Origin: Rapana venosa
Taxonomy: Eukaryota > Mollusca > Gastropoda > Neogastropoda > Muricidae
Reading direction: 5' to 3'
Length of the DNA: 64,000 bases
Assembly (NCBI GenBank): GCA_028751875.1
Contig: CM054145.1
Location: 48,730,872-48,794,871 of the forward strand
Below the pieces are notes generated by a model that was not told where the DNA came from, made no database searches, and was given only the letters and a program-made list of their open reading frames with translations. This document shows positions 23,069-33,719 of the stretch, one piece after another; position 1 is the stretch's first letter, and each line of letters opens with the position of its first letter. A program made the translations under genes and the position numbers.

Positions 23069-23543
23069 TAAAGGTAAAGGTGTCTCATAACCTATGTGGT
23101 CTTAGTTAAATCCTGTTCCGCTTTTCGAAAGAGTAGGCCATTGTGTGCCGGTGGAGACAGATGACAAAGTTTACAAAACCGCATACACACGGGGACTGGA
23201 CGTAAAAAAAGCACATGAGTGCTTATTCCATTATCCTCGATATAAAAGAATAAATAAATAGATAAATAGTGCTTATTCCATTATCCTCGATATAACAGAA
23301 TAATTTAAAAAATAAATAAATAGGGGAGCGAGGCATCAGAGACTTCAGCTTCTCCAGAGGCCAGCATACTGAGGAGAGGGGGGGGGCGGGGGCCTAAAGC
23401 GGCAGGTACCCATTTACAGCTGAGATAACTGTATTGAAGCCAAGGCACGCAAACGGTCACCCATCCAAGTGGTAACCACGCTCGATGCTGCTTAACATTG
23501 GCTGGGGAAAGCGAGTGCTTTGACCACGGAGCTATCCTGTCAA
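23069..23543 (-). mobile_element. SINE family A, interrupted by another SINE
   Basis: The outer element reads on the minus strand from a tRNA-like head near 23543 (GACAGGATAGCTCCGTGG, A box; GCATCGAGCGTGG, B box) through TTCAATACAGTTATCTC and GGTACCTGCCGCTTTAGG to CCTCGCTCCCC at 23323. It resumes at 23104 with ACCACATAGGTTATGAGACA and ends CCTTTACCTTTA. The intact order is confirmed by the copy at 50335-50570, where the two parts are contiguous. Confidence 0.8.
23105..23322 (+). mobile_element. SINE-B 3' half nested in SINE-A
   Basis: GTTAAATCCTGTTCCGC, GGTGGAGACAGATGACA, CACACGGGGACTGGACGTA and GTGCTTATTCCATTATCCTC, ending in AAATAAATAAATAG. The tail segment GTGCTTATTCCATTATCCTC is present twice (about 23220 and 23269). 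The insertion is 5'-truncated and in opposite orientation to its host. Confidence 0.8.
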
Positions 23544-23544
23544 T

Positions 23545-23940
23545 AAACTATATAGTGCCGTTAATCGTTAATCTTTCTTCTCCCCAACTTTTCAGTACCA
23601 TAGTTGATTTTTAAAATTGTTAATTGACTTTTTGATGTGCACCCGCTCGTCACTTCACAGTATAATACTTTCATGTGTTATTGTTCTAGTTGGTAAGTAG
23701 CATAAAGAGGAATGGCTTTAGGCTGGTGGAATCTTCGTCCCTACACTTTAGGGCAAGAAACAAACTTTTTGTTTGTGAGTTAACTTTAAAATAATACCTT
23801 GGCCTTGTCTTGTCTGAGTCATGTGTGTGTTTTGTACTGCACTGTACTGTACTGTGTACCACTTTCAGTCACAGCAGATTTCTGAGTCAAATTCGGGATG
23901 CTCTCCTCGGGGAGAGTGTATTGTCGCAAGAACAGTGCCA
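23545..23940. other. Unrecognised sequence
   Basis: No supported coding feature; the nested SINE lies just upstream. Confidence 0.4.
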
Positions 23941-23949
23941 TGCATTATT

Positions 23950-24172
23950 TGTTTCTTTTGTCTGCAAGTGTATTTGTTTCCCTATCAGAGCGGCTTTAGC
24001 ATGGACAGCCTGTGGTGGTGCCATGGGTTCTTTTACGTGCGCGCTGAATGCATGCTGCGCAAGGGGTCTTGGTTTAATCGTCTCCTCCAATCCAAGGAAA
24101 GCTCGTACTCAAGAGGGACTAGAACCTGTCCTACTTGTTTTCTAGGCAGGAGAGTTACCTCTAGACAACTTG
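23950..24172 (-). mobile_element. Third tRNA-derived SINE family (family C)
   Basis: The minus strand begins with TCTAGAGGTAACTCTCCTG (A box) and GGTTCTAGTCCC (B box). It continues into a body that on the plus strand reads GGGTTCTTTTACGTGCGCG, CTGAATGCATGCTGCGCA and TTTTGTCTGCAAGTGTATTT. I recognise this combination as a widespread molluscan SINE type. The far end toward 23950 is less certain. Confidence 0.65.
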
Positions 24173-24623
<451 letters not shown>

Positions 24624-24699
24624 GAGACACGCACGCACACAGAAGGAAAGAAAGTCATTCACCCAATGTAACACGAGGAACCTGTTAAACTGGTTTATT

Positions 24700-26095
24700 C
24701 CCTCTATACAACATAATATTCATTTTTGTTGTTGTTGTTGGTCATCCCCACATCATTGTTTGGAAACACAGTCACACACATTTTTACCACTACATTTCTG
24801 TACTACTGGAGATATAAAATGTAAAGCCACTATCTGTTGTAGGTTTTTTTCCCCTTCTATATATTATATTTTTCAGGGTTTAGACAAAAAAAAAAAGATA
24901 ATACCTGTGAAAACTACCTTACGAATTTAAGGTATGACATTTTGGACACATACTGTATTGACAATATTATTCTAATACAGTGAAGCGTTGCCTCTACATA
25001 CTGAGTTTTTGCAAAACATGAGACAAAAACGGAATTCAGAGAAGTCAAAAGAAACGACAAGACTATCAGCATTACCTGCTGTTCACACACTGACGCTGTG
25101 TGCATGTTGTGCACACACAAAAAAGCGGGTTTAACTCCTAAGCACAAGCACATCCACACTCACGCACACCCAGTTATTTAGTTCTACAAATCGTATCAGA
25201 TACTGTTCTTTAAATGACAAGAAGAACTATACAGATGACAAACACATGTCATGTGCGCAGACAAAACAAGTGAGTTTTACTGCAAGAGAAAAATGAATGA
25301 ACAGCTTTTAGAACACCCAACACATAATATGGAGGAAGGAAAGAAAAAAACAAACCCCTCACAACCTGACGATATTCCGTCCCATCTTGACAAAAACTGC
25401 AATGGATGAAACAAGTACTATGACCGATTGCTGGGAGGGGGAGAAAGCCACAGAAAGAGGGTAATATCACCCCGTGACCTGAACACATAACCTCTAATGC
25501 ACTTCTGTTCCCTCTGGAATCGTTGAACCCCAATGACGCCTACAGCTGTATCACCTTGACCTCAGACAACTTTAAAGTCCGCTCAATGTGACCAGCTGGT
25601 TTGTTTTCATCAAAACAAAAGCACCCCCCCAAAAAAACAGCAAAAAACAAAACACCAAACATCACAAAGCAAACAATCCAAAACGTTAATCTGATATCCC
25701 CTTGCTTTTTAAAAATGTTTTTGATGTCTGTTCTTGTAAACATGTACAATTTTAAACAGATCTTTGTTTTTTGGTTGTTTCTTTTGTTGTTTTTGTTACT
25801 GACACAAACACAACTTTGAGCAATTCCAACTTGCCTTGCTGAAGATTAAGAGCAAAAAGGCCATATCAAATGTTGTTTCCCTCTCAACTGAAAATTAAAA
25901 TATATGTAAATTTTTTTTTTATATCCTACTACCGTTAGGTGATGAATTCTTGTGCTAACTTAGTAAATTCGTCCAAAAAACCAAACAAACAATTGACACA
26001 AATGAGCACAGAAAGTAGTCTTATGCCTTGACATGTTATCTTCTGGTTTAAAAAACCCCAACACAACAGCAAATTACAAAAATGAACACAAGTCT
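24700..26095. other. Unrecognised A/C-rich sequence
   Basis: No supported gene. From about 25550 onward the plus strand becomes conspicuously A/C-rich with few G or T, as in much of 25.5-62 kb. It may belong to the downstream end of the minus-strand transcription unit. Confidence 0.4.
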
Positions 26096-26100
26096 TTTAC

Positions 26101-26158
26101 ACACACACACACAACACACACACACACACAACACACACACCACACCACACACACACAC
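26101..26158 (+). repeat. (CA)n microsatellite, interrupted
   Basis: CA tract with several AACA/CACCA interruptions. Confidence 0.92.
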
Positions 26159-26159
26159 C

Positions 26160-27230
26160 CTGTTCTGGGTTTTTTATTTCTGAAATTTAAAAAAAAAAAA
26201 ATTCTTTTGTCGGATATCTGACTTTATTCACCAAGAGAAGAGAAAGCTGAGGACATCATCAGGATGAAACAGGAGTGATTAAACCCGACCTATCTCCCTG
26301 GCTTGAGCCTGCATCACTGTATTTGTTACATGGGACCCCCCAAAAAAACCCCCCACCCCAAAACAAACCAACAACAACAACCTAAGTACCGACAAAGATA
26401 TCATTCATCATATCACCCCAGTATGCAATACAACTGATGAATACAGCACAAAACATAGGAAAAAAGTAGAAAAGGAGCAGACTCCAAACGAATAATACAA
26501 CCCCCCACCCCCCCAACAAAACAAAAAACAAAATCCACAAAATTATCAGATACGTGAATTTCATGACAAAATACTAGGAAAATGGCTGGACTACACAACA
26601 ACTAACAAACAAACAAAAATGACTGAAAAGAGAAGATCATTTGGTTTAAACTTAAAAGCGTGTTGCAGTCAGAATATGTTCATCTGTGTGTCTATATCAT
26701 ATCTTATATATACAGCCACATACGTTTTATTGTATATGAAAGATAAAATGACTGACACAAACATGAAAATGTTGCCCCCCAAAAAAACAAAACCAAAAAA
26801 ATTCACAGAATCCCCAGAACATGCACAGGAATGTGTTTTATTGGCAGACTGAAAACATCCCACTAAAAAAAAACAACTACCCCCCACCCCCCCAACCCAT
26901 CAATACTTTTCCACAAACAAACAATAGCATGAAGATATGAATACACATACTAACACATGGGTTAACAAAATGGCTCTCACCTCAGGCCACCCCCTCCAAT
27001 ACTAAAAAATAAGGTCAAGACATTATCATCATTACTCTGTCATAAACCTCATTTAAATAACTTCTTCTACAAAGACACCGACAGAAATATTGGCTCATCT
27101 CACTTCGCTCATTTCTTTCAAACAAACAAACCAATAAACAAAAGTGTGCTTATTTTCAGTTGTATGTAAACATGATCTCAATCTCTTTTATTTGGTAACC
27201 AAAACCATCGGCACAGGGCTTCTGAGCAGC
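26160..27230. other. A/C-rich sequence without recognised features
   Basis: Repeated CCCCCC-AAAAAA-ACAACAAC type low-complexity patches (for example 26335-26380, 26500-26540, 26870-26900). No gene. Confidence 0.4.
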
Positions 27231-27232
27231 TC

Positions 27233-27290
27233 TGTGTGTGTGTGTGTGTGTGTTTGTGTGTTTTGTGTGTGTGCGTGTGTGTGTGTGTGT

Positions 27291-27326
<36 letters not shown>

Positions 27327-27455
27327 GTGGTGTGTGTGTGTGTGAGGGCGCGCGGGCGCCCGTGAGTATGAGTGTTGTGTGTGTATGATGTGTGTGTGTG
27401 TGCGTGTGTGCGCATGCGCGTGCGTACGTGCGTGTGTACGTGTGCGTGCGCGTGT
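27233..27455 (+). repeat. (TG)n microsatellite with GC variants
   Basis: More than 200 bp of TG/GCG alternation, including GGGCGCGCGGGCGCC near 27347. Minus-strand His/Thr frames are translations of this tract. Confidence 0.93.
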
Positions 27456-27576
27456 CTGTGATGGCAAGGCATTGAAGCGGCTGGGAGGGAAGGGGGAGGA
27501 GAGAGAAATCAAGGACAGAAGGATGATGGACTCTATGATAATGGGGAGAGCAGGGAGGAGGCAGAAAGGTCAAGCC

Positions 27577-27635
27577 TCCCCCCCCCCCCCCCCCCCACTT
27601 ACCCCCCCCCCCCTCCACTTACACCCCCCTCCCCC
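27577..27635 (+). repeat. Poly-C cluster
   Basis: Three C runs separated by ACTTA or TCCACTTACA motifs; a short duplication of CCACTTAC is visible. Confidence 0.85.
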
Positions 27636-27715
27636 ATCAAAAACACACCCACCCTCACAGCAGAAAAGGATGGAGTGAATGGTTGAAAAAAAAAAGAGTA
27701 GTATTCAAGTGCATA

Positions 27716-27815
27716 GTGTGTGTGTGAGGGAGTGTGTGTGTGCATGCGTCTGTACGTGCGTGCGTGTGTGTGTGTACGTGCGTGCGTGCATGCGTGCGTG
27801 CATGCAAGTATGCCT
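27716..27815 (+). repeat. (TG)n / (TGCG)n simple repeat
   Basis: TG tract followed by TGCGTGCATGCG alternation. Confidence 0.85.
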
Positions 27816-29020
27816 ATACGCATGTGCAAAACTCAAATATTCACGTGAGTAAATTGATTGCAAACACATACATACAAAAAACAAAATCTACACTGCCATC
27901 TTAAGTGTTCTCAAAACCTAGGAACACACATCATTACCCCCCCCCCCCCCCCCCCACCCCCTTCCCACAAACCCAACAACTACTACTTAAACAACAAAAA
28001 CCTCAAATAACAAACAAATGGAATTATGCCTGAATACAAAACAGTACCGCACAACATAAACAAAATAATACAAATAAGTACCCTCCAATAATCAAAAAAA
28101 AAAGAAGAGTTATTCTGTCACTTGACACACTGACCTAACATTTACAACAAGACCTTTAAAAAAAAAAAGACAGACCGACAGACACACACACACCACTCCA
28201 CTCCAAGCTACAGCACAGATTTTATACAACACAGTTACACTGTGCCCGGGAAAACGACACTCGACAAAACCAAACATTGACTTCCCCCTGTTTATTCCAC
28301 AACAACAACACCATGTACAACACATACTCTACAGCTGAACTGCTCTAAAACAAGGAAATAAACCCAATACAAATGTAGTGTCACACACACACACATTACG
28401 TAGATATATATATATATATATATATACTTTTTTTGTGTGTGTGTGTTGCTAGTTGATACATCGATCATCACAGTATTTTGGGAGGATGGCAAACAAACAG
28501 TTCTATATAGCCTCAACAACAACTGTACAGTGAAGACTGATAGATAGCCTGTAACAATGTTATATGTCTATATAGAACCGGGTAGTAGTACAGATCCAGC
28601 ACCTCCCCCCCCAACCCCCCCAAAAAATCAACCAAAAAATGAAAACAACCCCCCCCCCCCCCCCCCCCACAAACAAAGAAAGTAGGAGGAAATATATTTA
28701 TGTACATTCTCGCCATATGAGAAACCAAATATTTGAAAAATACATGAACAAAGCATGCCAAAAACACAGAAAAAAAGGGGAAAAAAAAAAGAAAGCATAG
28801 CAAACATTGTAAGGCTGAAGCGACAATAACCATGGTGGTTGTTAGCTCTGCTTGGGGGTTATAAAAAAAGTGTGTTATGCTTCGCCCTCTCAAGCGTGGA
28901 AACTACACAATCGGGGAATATTTTCAAAAACATTTCACACAGGCATACAAGAAAAATCACAATAATACCAATATAAACGAATCTCCACAATGAAGGAAAA
29001 GAAAAGATTGGGGAGATGGG

Positions 29021-29025
<5 letters not shown>

Positions 29026-29065
<40 letters not shown>
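29026..29065 (+). repeat. Poly-G run of about 40 nt
   Basis: One of the longest homopolymers in the window; reads as poly-Gly or poly-Pro in chance frames. Confidence 0.93.
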
Positions 29066-29066
<1 letters not shown>

Positions 29067-29544
29067 GACCAAACAAAAGAACAAGCAGCAGATAATAATA
29101 CCAGCATGACACAAAAAGAAAAAAAAAATCCAAAACTATTTCAGCACACAAAAATCAAAGCAGCATTTCAAAACCAAACAACACCCTCAAGAACAGGAAA
29201 GCAGGATGAATGCAGGGCAAGAAAACAGCCAAACACTGATATGGAATATTTCTTGTGTCAAAAGATCTGCCATCCGTTTATTGTGTCCAGGAAATGGGCA
29301 ACGTTCTTCATGAGGAAGTACATCCCAATCACCAAACTGACACTGATAGTACAGCAATGTACACCCTTGCATCCTGATCCCTGATCATCTGCAAATTTTT
29401 GTTTTTATGTCATGACATAACAATATCATGGCTATTAGCCATACAAAACTTATTTCAAAGTGACTTGTATGCAAGTACAGTTAAGTCTGCCAAGAGTTTC
29501 AATTCACCTGAGTGTAAATCTGTTGGAGAACAAGTTACTATGTG

Positions 29545-29640
29545 CTTTGATTTGTTGCTTTACAAGATTCAGCGCTATATAAATTCCATACATCATCATC
29601 ATTATCATCTTCATTCTTCTTCTTCCTCTTCTTATTGTTA
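29545..29640 (+). mobile_element. SINE tail type 2 with (CAT/CTT)n end
   Basis: GCTTTGATTTGTTGCTTTAC, AAGATTCAGCGCTATATAA and ATTCCATACATCATCATC match the tail of the SINE at 48013-48392. The body upstream is not recognisable. Confidence 0.75.
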
Positions 29641-30173
29641 AGATGTCCAGAAGACAGGGAGTCTTCACAGGAAGGGATGTACAGGATGTAAAAAAGCTCA
29701 GTGGCAGCAAAAGAAACATACAATTTTTTTCTCTCCAGTTTTGAAACCTACTGTATATGGCTACTTACTCTAAAAAAAAAAAAAAAAAGAAGCAAAAAAG
29801 ATCTTAGTTTTCCATCGACATTTAACAAACACAGCAAAAAAATCAGTCATCATCTCCATACCATCAACATAATCTACAAGCATATTTACTTTGCAACTAG
29901 TTTGTCTTTTTTCAAAAGAGGAAGAAAAAACCCTAGAAAAGCTGATTTTTTTACACCCCCAAAATACCATAGAGACAGAGAGAGCAAAAAGGCATCGATG
30001 ACAAGAGATCTGAAGACGTGTAAGAAAGACAGCTGAGGGCAGTGGGTAAGAACTAATGAATTAATCAACCCACAAATTAGACCACAGGGCAAATAGCTGC
30101 TTGCGTAAGTAACATGAAGGGAACATGGATTTTTTCCCCCATTCATTTCCACTGATGATGATGTATGTACTTA

Positions 30174-30179
30174 TTTATT
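30174..30179 (-). terminator. Candidate poly(A) signal AATAAA for the long SYAP1 isoform
   Basis: The first canonical AATAAA found on the minus strand downstream of the TAG at 30646-30644 is here, within a TTATTTATTT stretch, giving a 3' UTR of about 0.5 kb. Further AATAAA hexamers on the same strand occur near 29278, 28292, 27189 and 26223, so a longer 3' UTR is equally possible. No supporting downstream element was identified. Confidence 0.25.
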
Positions 30180-30643
30180 TACAATTCACACTTACTAGAG
30201 AGGTCATGGGGTCAAATAAAGAGGGAGGGAAGGGAGAGAGGGGAGAGAGAGAGGGAGGGAGAGAGAGGTAGGGGAGAGGGAGAGAGAAAGAGGCAGACAT
30301 GACAGAGGGAAGGATTTAGACAACATACGAGAATGTGTCTGAAACACAGACAGAACAAAAGTAACATAAAAAAGCACCCCCAAAACAACAACAACAACAA
30401 AGAAAGACAAACAAAACCCAGCATATCAGAAAATTACAAGTCTCTTCTGGTCCCCTCAAAAAGACTCCCTCTCTCAAAAAAAAAAGAAAAAAAAAAGAAA
30501 CAAAAAAAGAGGAGACCAAATTAATAACGTACACCCTGGGTTTTAGTTAAAAAATCAAAAACGACAAGATGGCTGGTGGACACAAAAAGGACACACACAC
30601 ATACACACAACAAAACAGAACAGAACAGAGTGATGCTAGCTAG
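30180..30643 (-). other. SYAP1: Probable SYAP1 long-isoform 3' UTR
   Basis: This is the sequence between the TAG of exon C and the nearest AATAAA. On the sense (minus) strand it holds CT-rich and GTT-rich stretches and a TAGC repeat directly after the stop. No conserved element was recognised. The extent is inferred only from the poly(A) hexamer. Confidence 0.3.
30225..30300 (+). repeat. (GA/GGGA)n purine-rich tract
   Basis: GAGGGAGGGAAGGGAGAGA-type repeats inside the presumed 3' UTR; reads as CT-rich on the sense strand. Confidence 0.8.
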
Positions 30644-30798
30644 CTAGTGGGCTGCAGGACTCTGCTCCTCCTCCTCCTCCTCAATCTGCTGCAGAATCTC
30701 TCGCTCCAGATCGGGGTCTTCCAGTTCCTCGTTGCCTCGCACCATCTCATAGTCCTGCAGCTCCTGCTGTAGCTCCTTCTCCCACTCGTCCATCTCTG
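30644..30798 (-). CDS. SYAP1: SYAP1 candidate terminal exon C, long C-terminus
   Basis: On the minus strand, the tandem acceptor GGGCAGCAG is followed by EMDEWEKELQQELQDYEMV, then a linker, then DPDLEREILQQIEEE and a short tail ending SPAAH with a TAG at 30646-30644. The first helix is nearly identical to the vertebrate SYAP1 WEKELQQELQ motif as I recall it. The second (LEREILQQIEEE) sits where vertebrates have the final acidic helix. The exon is phase 1, so it joins directly to the exon ending at 39241 and skips exon B. A CTAAC branch-point-like motif lies about 20 nt upstream of the acceptor. The acceptor is of the NAGNAG type, and either choice keeps the frame, adding or omitting one Ala codon. 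The spliced intron would be about 8.4 kb. This is the canonical-looking C-terminus. Confidence 0.82.
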
Positions 30799-31131
30799 CT
30801 GCCCACACACAGCACTGTGCACGTTAGCATTAGCGACTGACTGACCGCCTTAGGGATAACTTTTGAGTTGTGTAAGTTCCAAAGCCATGGGATAAAAATG
30901 CTGTGAAATTTAACAACCCCCCCCCCCCCTCAAAACATTCTGAAGTCGAAATGTAACTACCTAAATGGTGGTGGTGGTGGTGGTGGTGGGGGGAATTCAA
31001 GTCAAGTAAAAAAACCCACTGAAATCATCCCATGAAGGGCAATTACAACACTGACGGGCACATTGATACGAATAATTATCTCAAAAGACACAAGAAAAAT
31101 ACATTTCAAATTGTTATGAACATTCCAAGAT

Positions 31132-31139
<8 letters not shown>

Positions 31140-31188
<49 letters not shown>

Positions 31189-31275
31189 CTCTCTATATAT
31201 AATATATATAATATATATAATCCACACACAACCCAGGTGCGCGCACACACACACGCACGGCATATGCACACGCAC
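31140..31275 (+). repeat. (CT)n-(AT)n-(CA)n compound microsatellite
   Basis: CT tract at 31140-31192, TATATA-type tract at 31193-31221, then CA/GCGC repeats to about 31290. It lies just upstream (sense orientation) of the long terminal exon. Confidence 0.9.
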
Positions 31276-31299
31276 ACACATACCCACACACGCCAATGT

Positions 31300-31780
31300 A
31301 GGAGGAATACAATGTTGTAAAAAACAACAAAAAAACAAAACAAAACAAAAAAACAACATTGATTGGAAAAGACATATGAATTTATTATTTATGCGTGCAC
31401 GCACGCACACATGTGCACATTCATACACATGCACCAATATATGAACACAATTTTATAAAGACTAGTAAACACACACATACACACCCACACACGTGCGCGC
31501 GCGCACCATGATGACCATTGACTAGTAAAGACAGAAACTTACATACCCACACAATTTAAAAATCATTTAAGCCAAAAGTAAGATACAGGAGTACTTATTT
31601 TCATGACCACACACCCACATCCACACACACTTGACAATCAGGGAGGTATATCAGAGAATGTAAAACTGTTTGGTCAGTGCTGTTTTGAATTTAGAATTCG
31701 AATGACTACTGGAACAAAAGAATTTCTTTTTCTATTTGCTTTACTGTTGGAGCACCGAAAACGGCGTCTTGAAGGCAACA
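31300..31780. other. Intronic sequence without recognised features
   Basis: Between the two SYAP1 terminal exons; A/C-rich with CA-type repeats at 31400-31510. Confidence 0.4.
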
Positions 31781-31784
31781 ACTG

Positions 31785-31876
31785 AAATTCCGAAGACATA
31801 GCATCAGCCACGATGGCAGTTGTTTTGCCACACATGAAAAAAATCTCACTATTTAGTAAAACTCGGAGCTCTAGCT
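31785..31876 (+). mobile_element. SINE tail type 3 module, diverged
   Basis: AATTCCGAAGACATAGCATC, CAGCCACGATGGCAG, AAATCTCACTATTTAG and CTCGGAGCTCTAGC in the standard order. Confidence 0.55.
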
Positions 31877-31879
31877 GAG

Positions 31880-33240
31880 GAATGAAAATAAAAACCCTAT
31901 ACAAAAGAACCAATTTAAATCTTATATTAAGATACACAAACACTGCCAAATGAAGTTGTAAAAAAAAAATCCAAACACAAAAATATATATCTTAGACCCC
32001 CCCCCCCCCCAAAAAAAAAAAAAAAAAAAAAAAAATTCCATATACGATCCCGAAGCTACACAAGTTGTAAAGAAAGGAAAGGGCCCCCCCCCCCCCCCCC
32101 CCGATAAAGTGATGATAACTTACTGTATTCAATAAAAGACACAGGAACAAAAATAAACATAGTTCCAACATGACAACAAACAGCGTATCTCTGGAAACTA
32201 CCAACCAACAGAGCTGGGGCTATGGAAATAAAAATAATTTAAAAAAATCCTCTGAAACGATTAATTCAACAGACTGACAAAATAACAAAAAAACACCCAT
32301 TCTGAATACTTTGACTTCATATCATAACCACTAATGAAAACTGAAGCTGAAGAGATAGCTACTTAAAACAATAAGGGGCCCAAAACAATATCAGATGGAA
32401 CAATGAGGACCACGAAATGATGGCCACACGAGACAAGTCAGCTGTAGAAGAACAACAATGTGGAAGAACAAAAAAATCAAACACATAAACCCAACCCCCC
32501 TGACGAAAAATAGCCAGATCTGGGCTGAGATGACAGGGGTGTAACACAACTCCAGAACTCGGTAAATACCCAGGACGTAAAGAACAGCTCGGCCTTAGAG
32601 GATAACCCAAAATGACGACATTTAACCCTAAGGTTGAAGAAGAAGCTCTACTGCTGTTAAGGTCATCGTGAACGATTCACGTTAAACAGAGAAGAACATT
32701 AAGGCTGAGGAATTTTTTTTTTTAGGTCAATAGCCCCCCCCCCCCCCCCCCCCCCCCCCACCTCTGATAAGAATCACCTCTTGAATAACTTGGGATGACA
32801 AGATAATCCCTTAAAACAAATAGTGAGCTTCGTGGACATCATTATGGAAATAATATGGATATCATATAACACTGAGAAGATCACTAAATTGAATCAATTT
32901 TGGGCAAGATTCGATACCTCTCCCCTCCCTCGCACGCTCCCCCCCCCCCCCTCCCCAACCACAAACAAGAACACTAAAATTTACCATTAGGAACAATTTG
33001 TACAGAGAAAATAACCTCTGGAAATAGCTCATCTTTTGAAAGTGGTTTTAAAAAAATGTTTTTTTTTAGCTTGCTTAAATTCTTATCAATAATATAATTT
33101 TCTCTTTATCTTTCCCGCTTCTACTGAAATGCTGTCATTATGGTTTATCAATCTAAACCAAACAATAAACCAATCGATATACTGCCTTCAGTAGCCATGA
33201 AAAAAATAGTTGTAAAAATTTTATTATCAGTGTCATTATC
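31880..33240. other. Intronic sequence with poly-C / poly-A runs
   Basis: Poly-C and poly-A at 31997-32035, poly-C at 32085-32102, 32733-32759 and 32940-32951. No exon recognised. Confidence 0.4.
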
Positions 33241-33243
33241 TCC

Positions 33244-33470
33244 ATTTATTTATTCTTTTATATCGAGGATAATGGAATAAGCACTTATGTGCTCTTTTAC
33301 ATCCAGTGCCCGTGTGTTCGTGGTTTTGTAAATTTTGTCATCCGTTCCCACCGGCACACAATGGCCTACTCTTACGAAATGCGGAACAGGATTTAACGTG
33401 TGCGCAAGATGTTCTGCGTGCGTTCGCACACGGGACCATGGTTTATAGTCTCATCCGAAAGACTTTTGTA
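33244..33470 (-). mobile_element. tRNA-derived SINE, body plus tail type 1
   Basis: On the minus strand: CTTTCGGATGAGACTATAAA, GCGAACGCACGCAGAACATC, AAATCCTGTTCCGCATTTCG, GGTGGGAACGGATGACA, then tail type 1 with CCATTATCCTCGATATAAAA and AATAAATAAA. The tRNA-like head is truncated. Confidence 0.8.
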
Positions 33471-33605
33471 GTGATTAGCCCTCTCCTGATGTGCACGTTC
33501 CCATGTGAGTGTTCAGAGCTTTTCAAATTACTACTATCATACCACAAATCAATCACCACAGTCATAAATCACACTCTAGATTCTCAAAATCGAAACTTTT
33601 TATTC

Positions 33606-33630
33606 TCTCCTCTCTCTCTCTCTCTCTCTC

Positions 33631-33678
<48 letters not shown>

Positions 33679-33712
33679 TCACACACACGCACGCACGCAC
33701 ACACACACACAG
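33606..33712 (+). repeat. (CT)n-(CA)n compound microsatellite
   Basis: CT tract with two short interruptions, then a CA/GCAC tract. Confidence 0.93.
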
Positions 33713-33719
33713 AGTTGTA

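Larger units (their letters stand above)
27830..30170. other. A/C-rich region downstream of SYAP1, with poly-C and poly-G runs
   Basis: Contains poly-C at 27937-27955 and 28651-28668, an (AT)n tract at 28406-28424, and an exceptional poly-G run at about 29026-29065. No convincing exon was found. Several minus-strand AATAAA hexamers are present, so part of this may be an extended 3' UTR of the long SYAP1 isoform. Confidence 0.4.
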
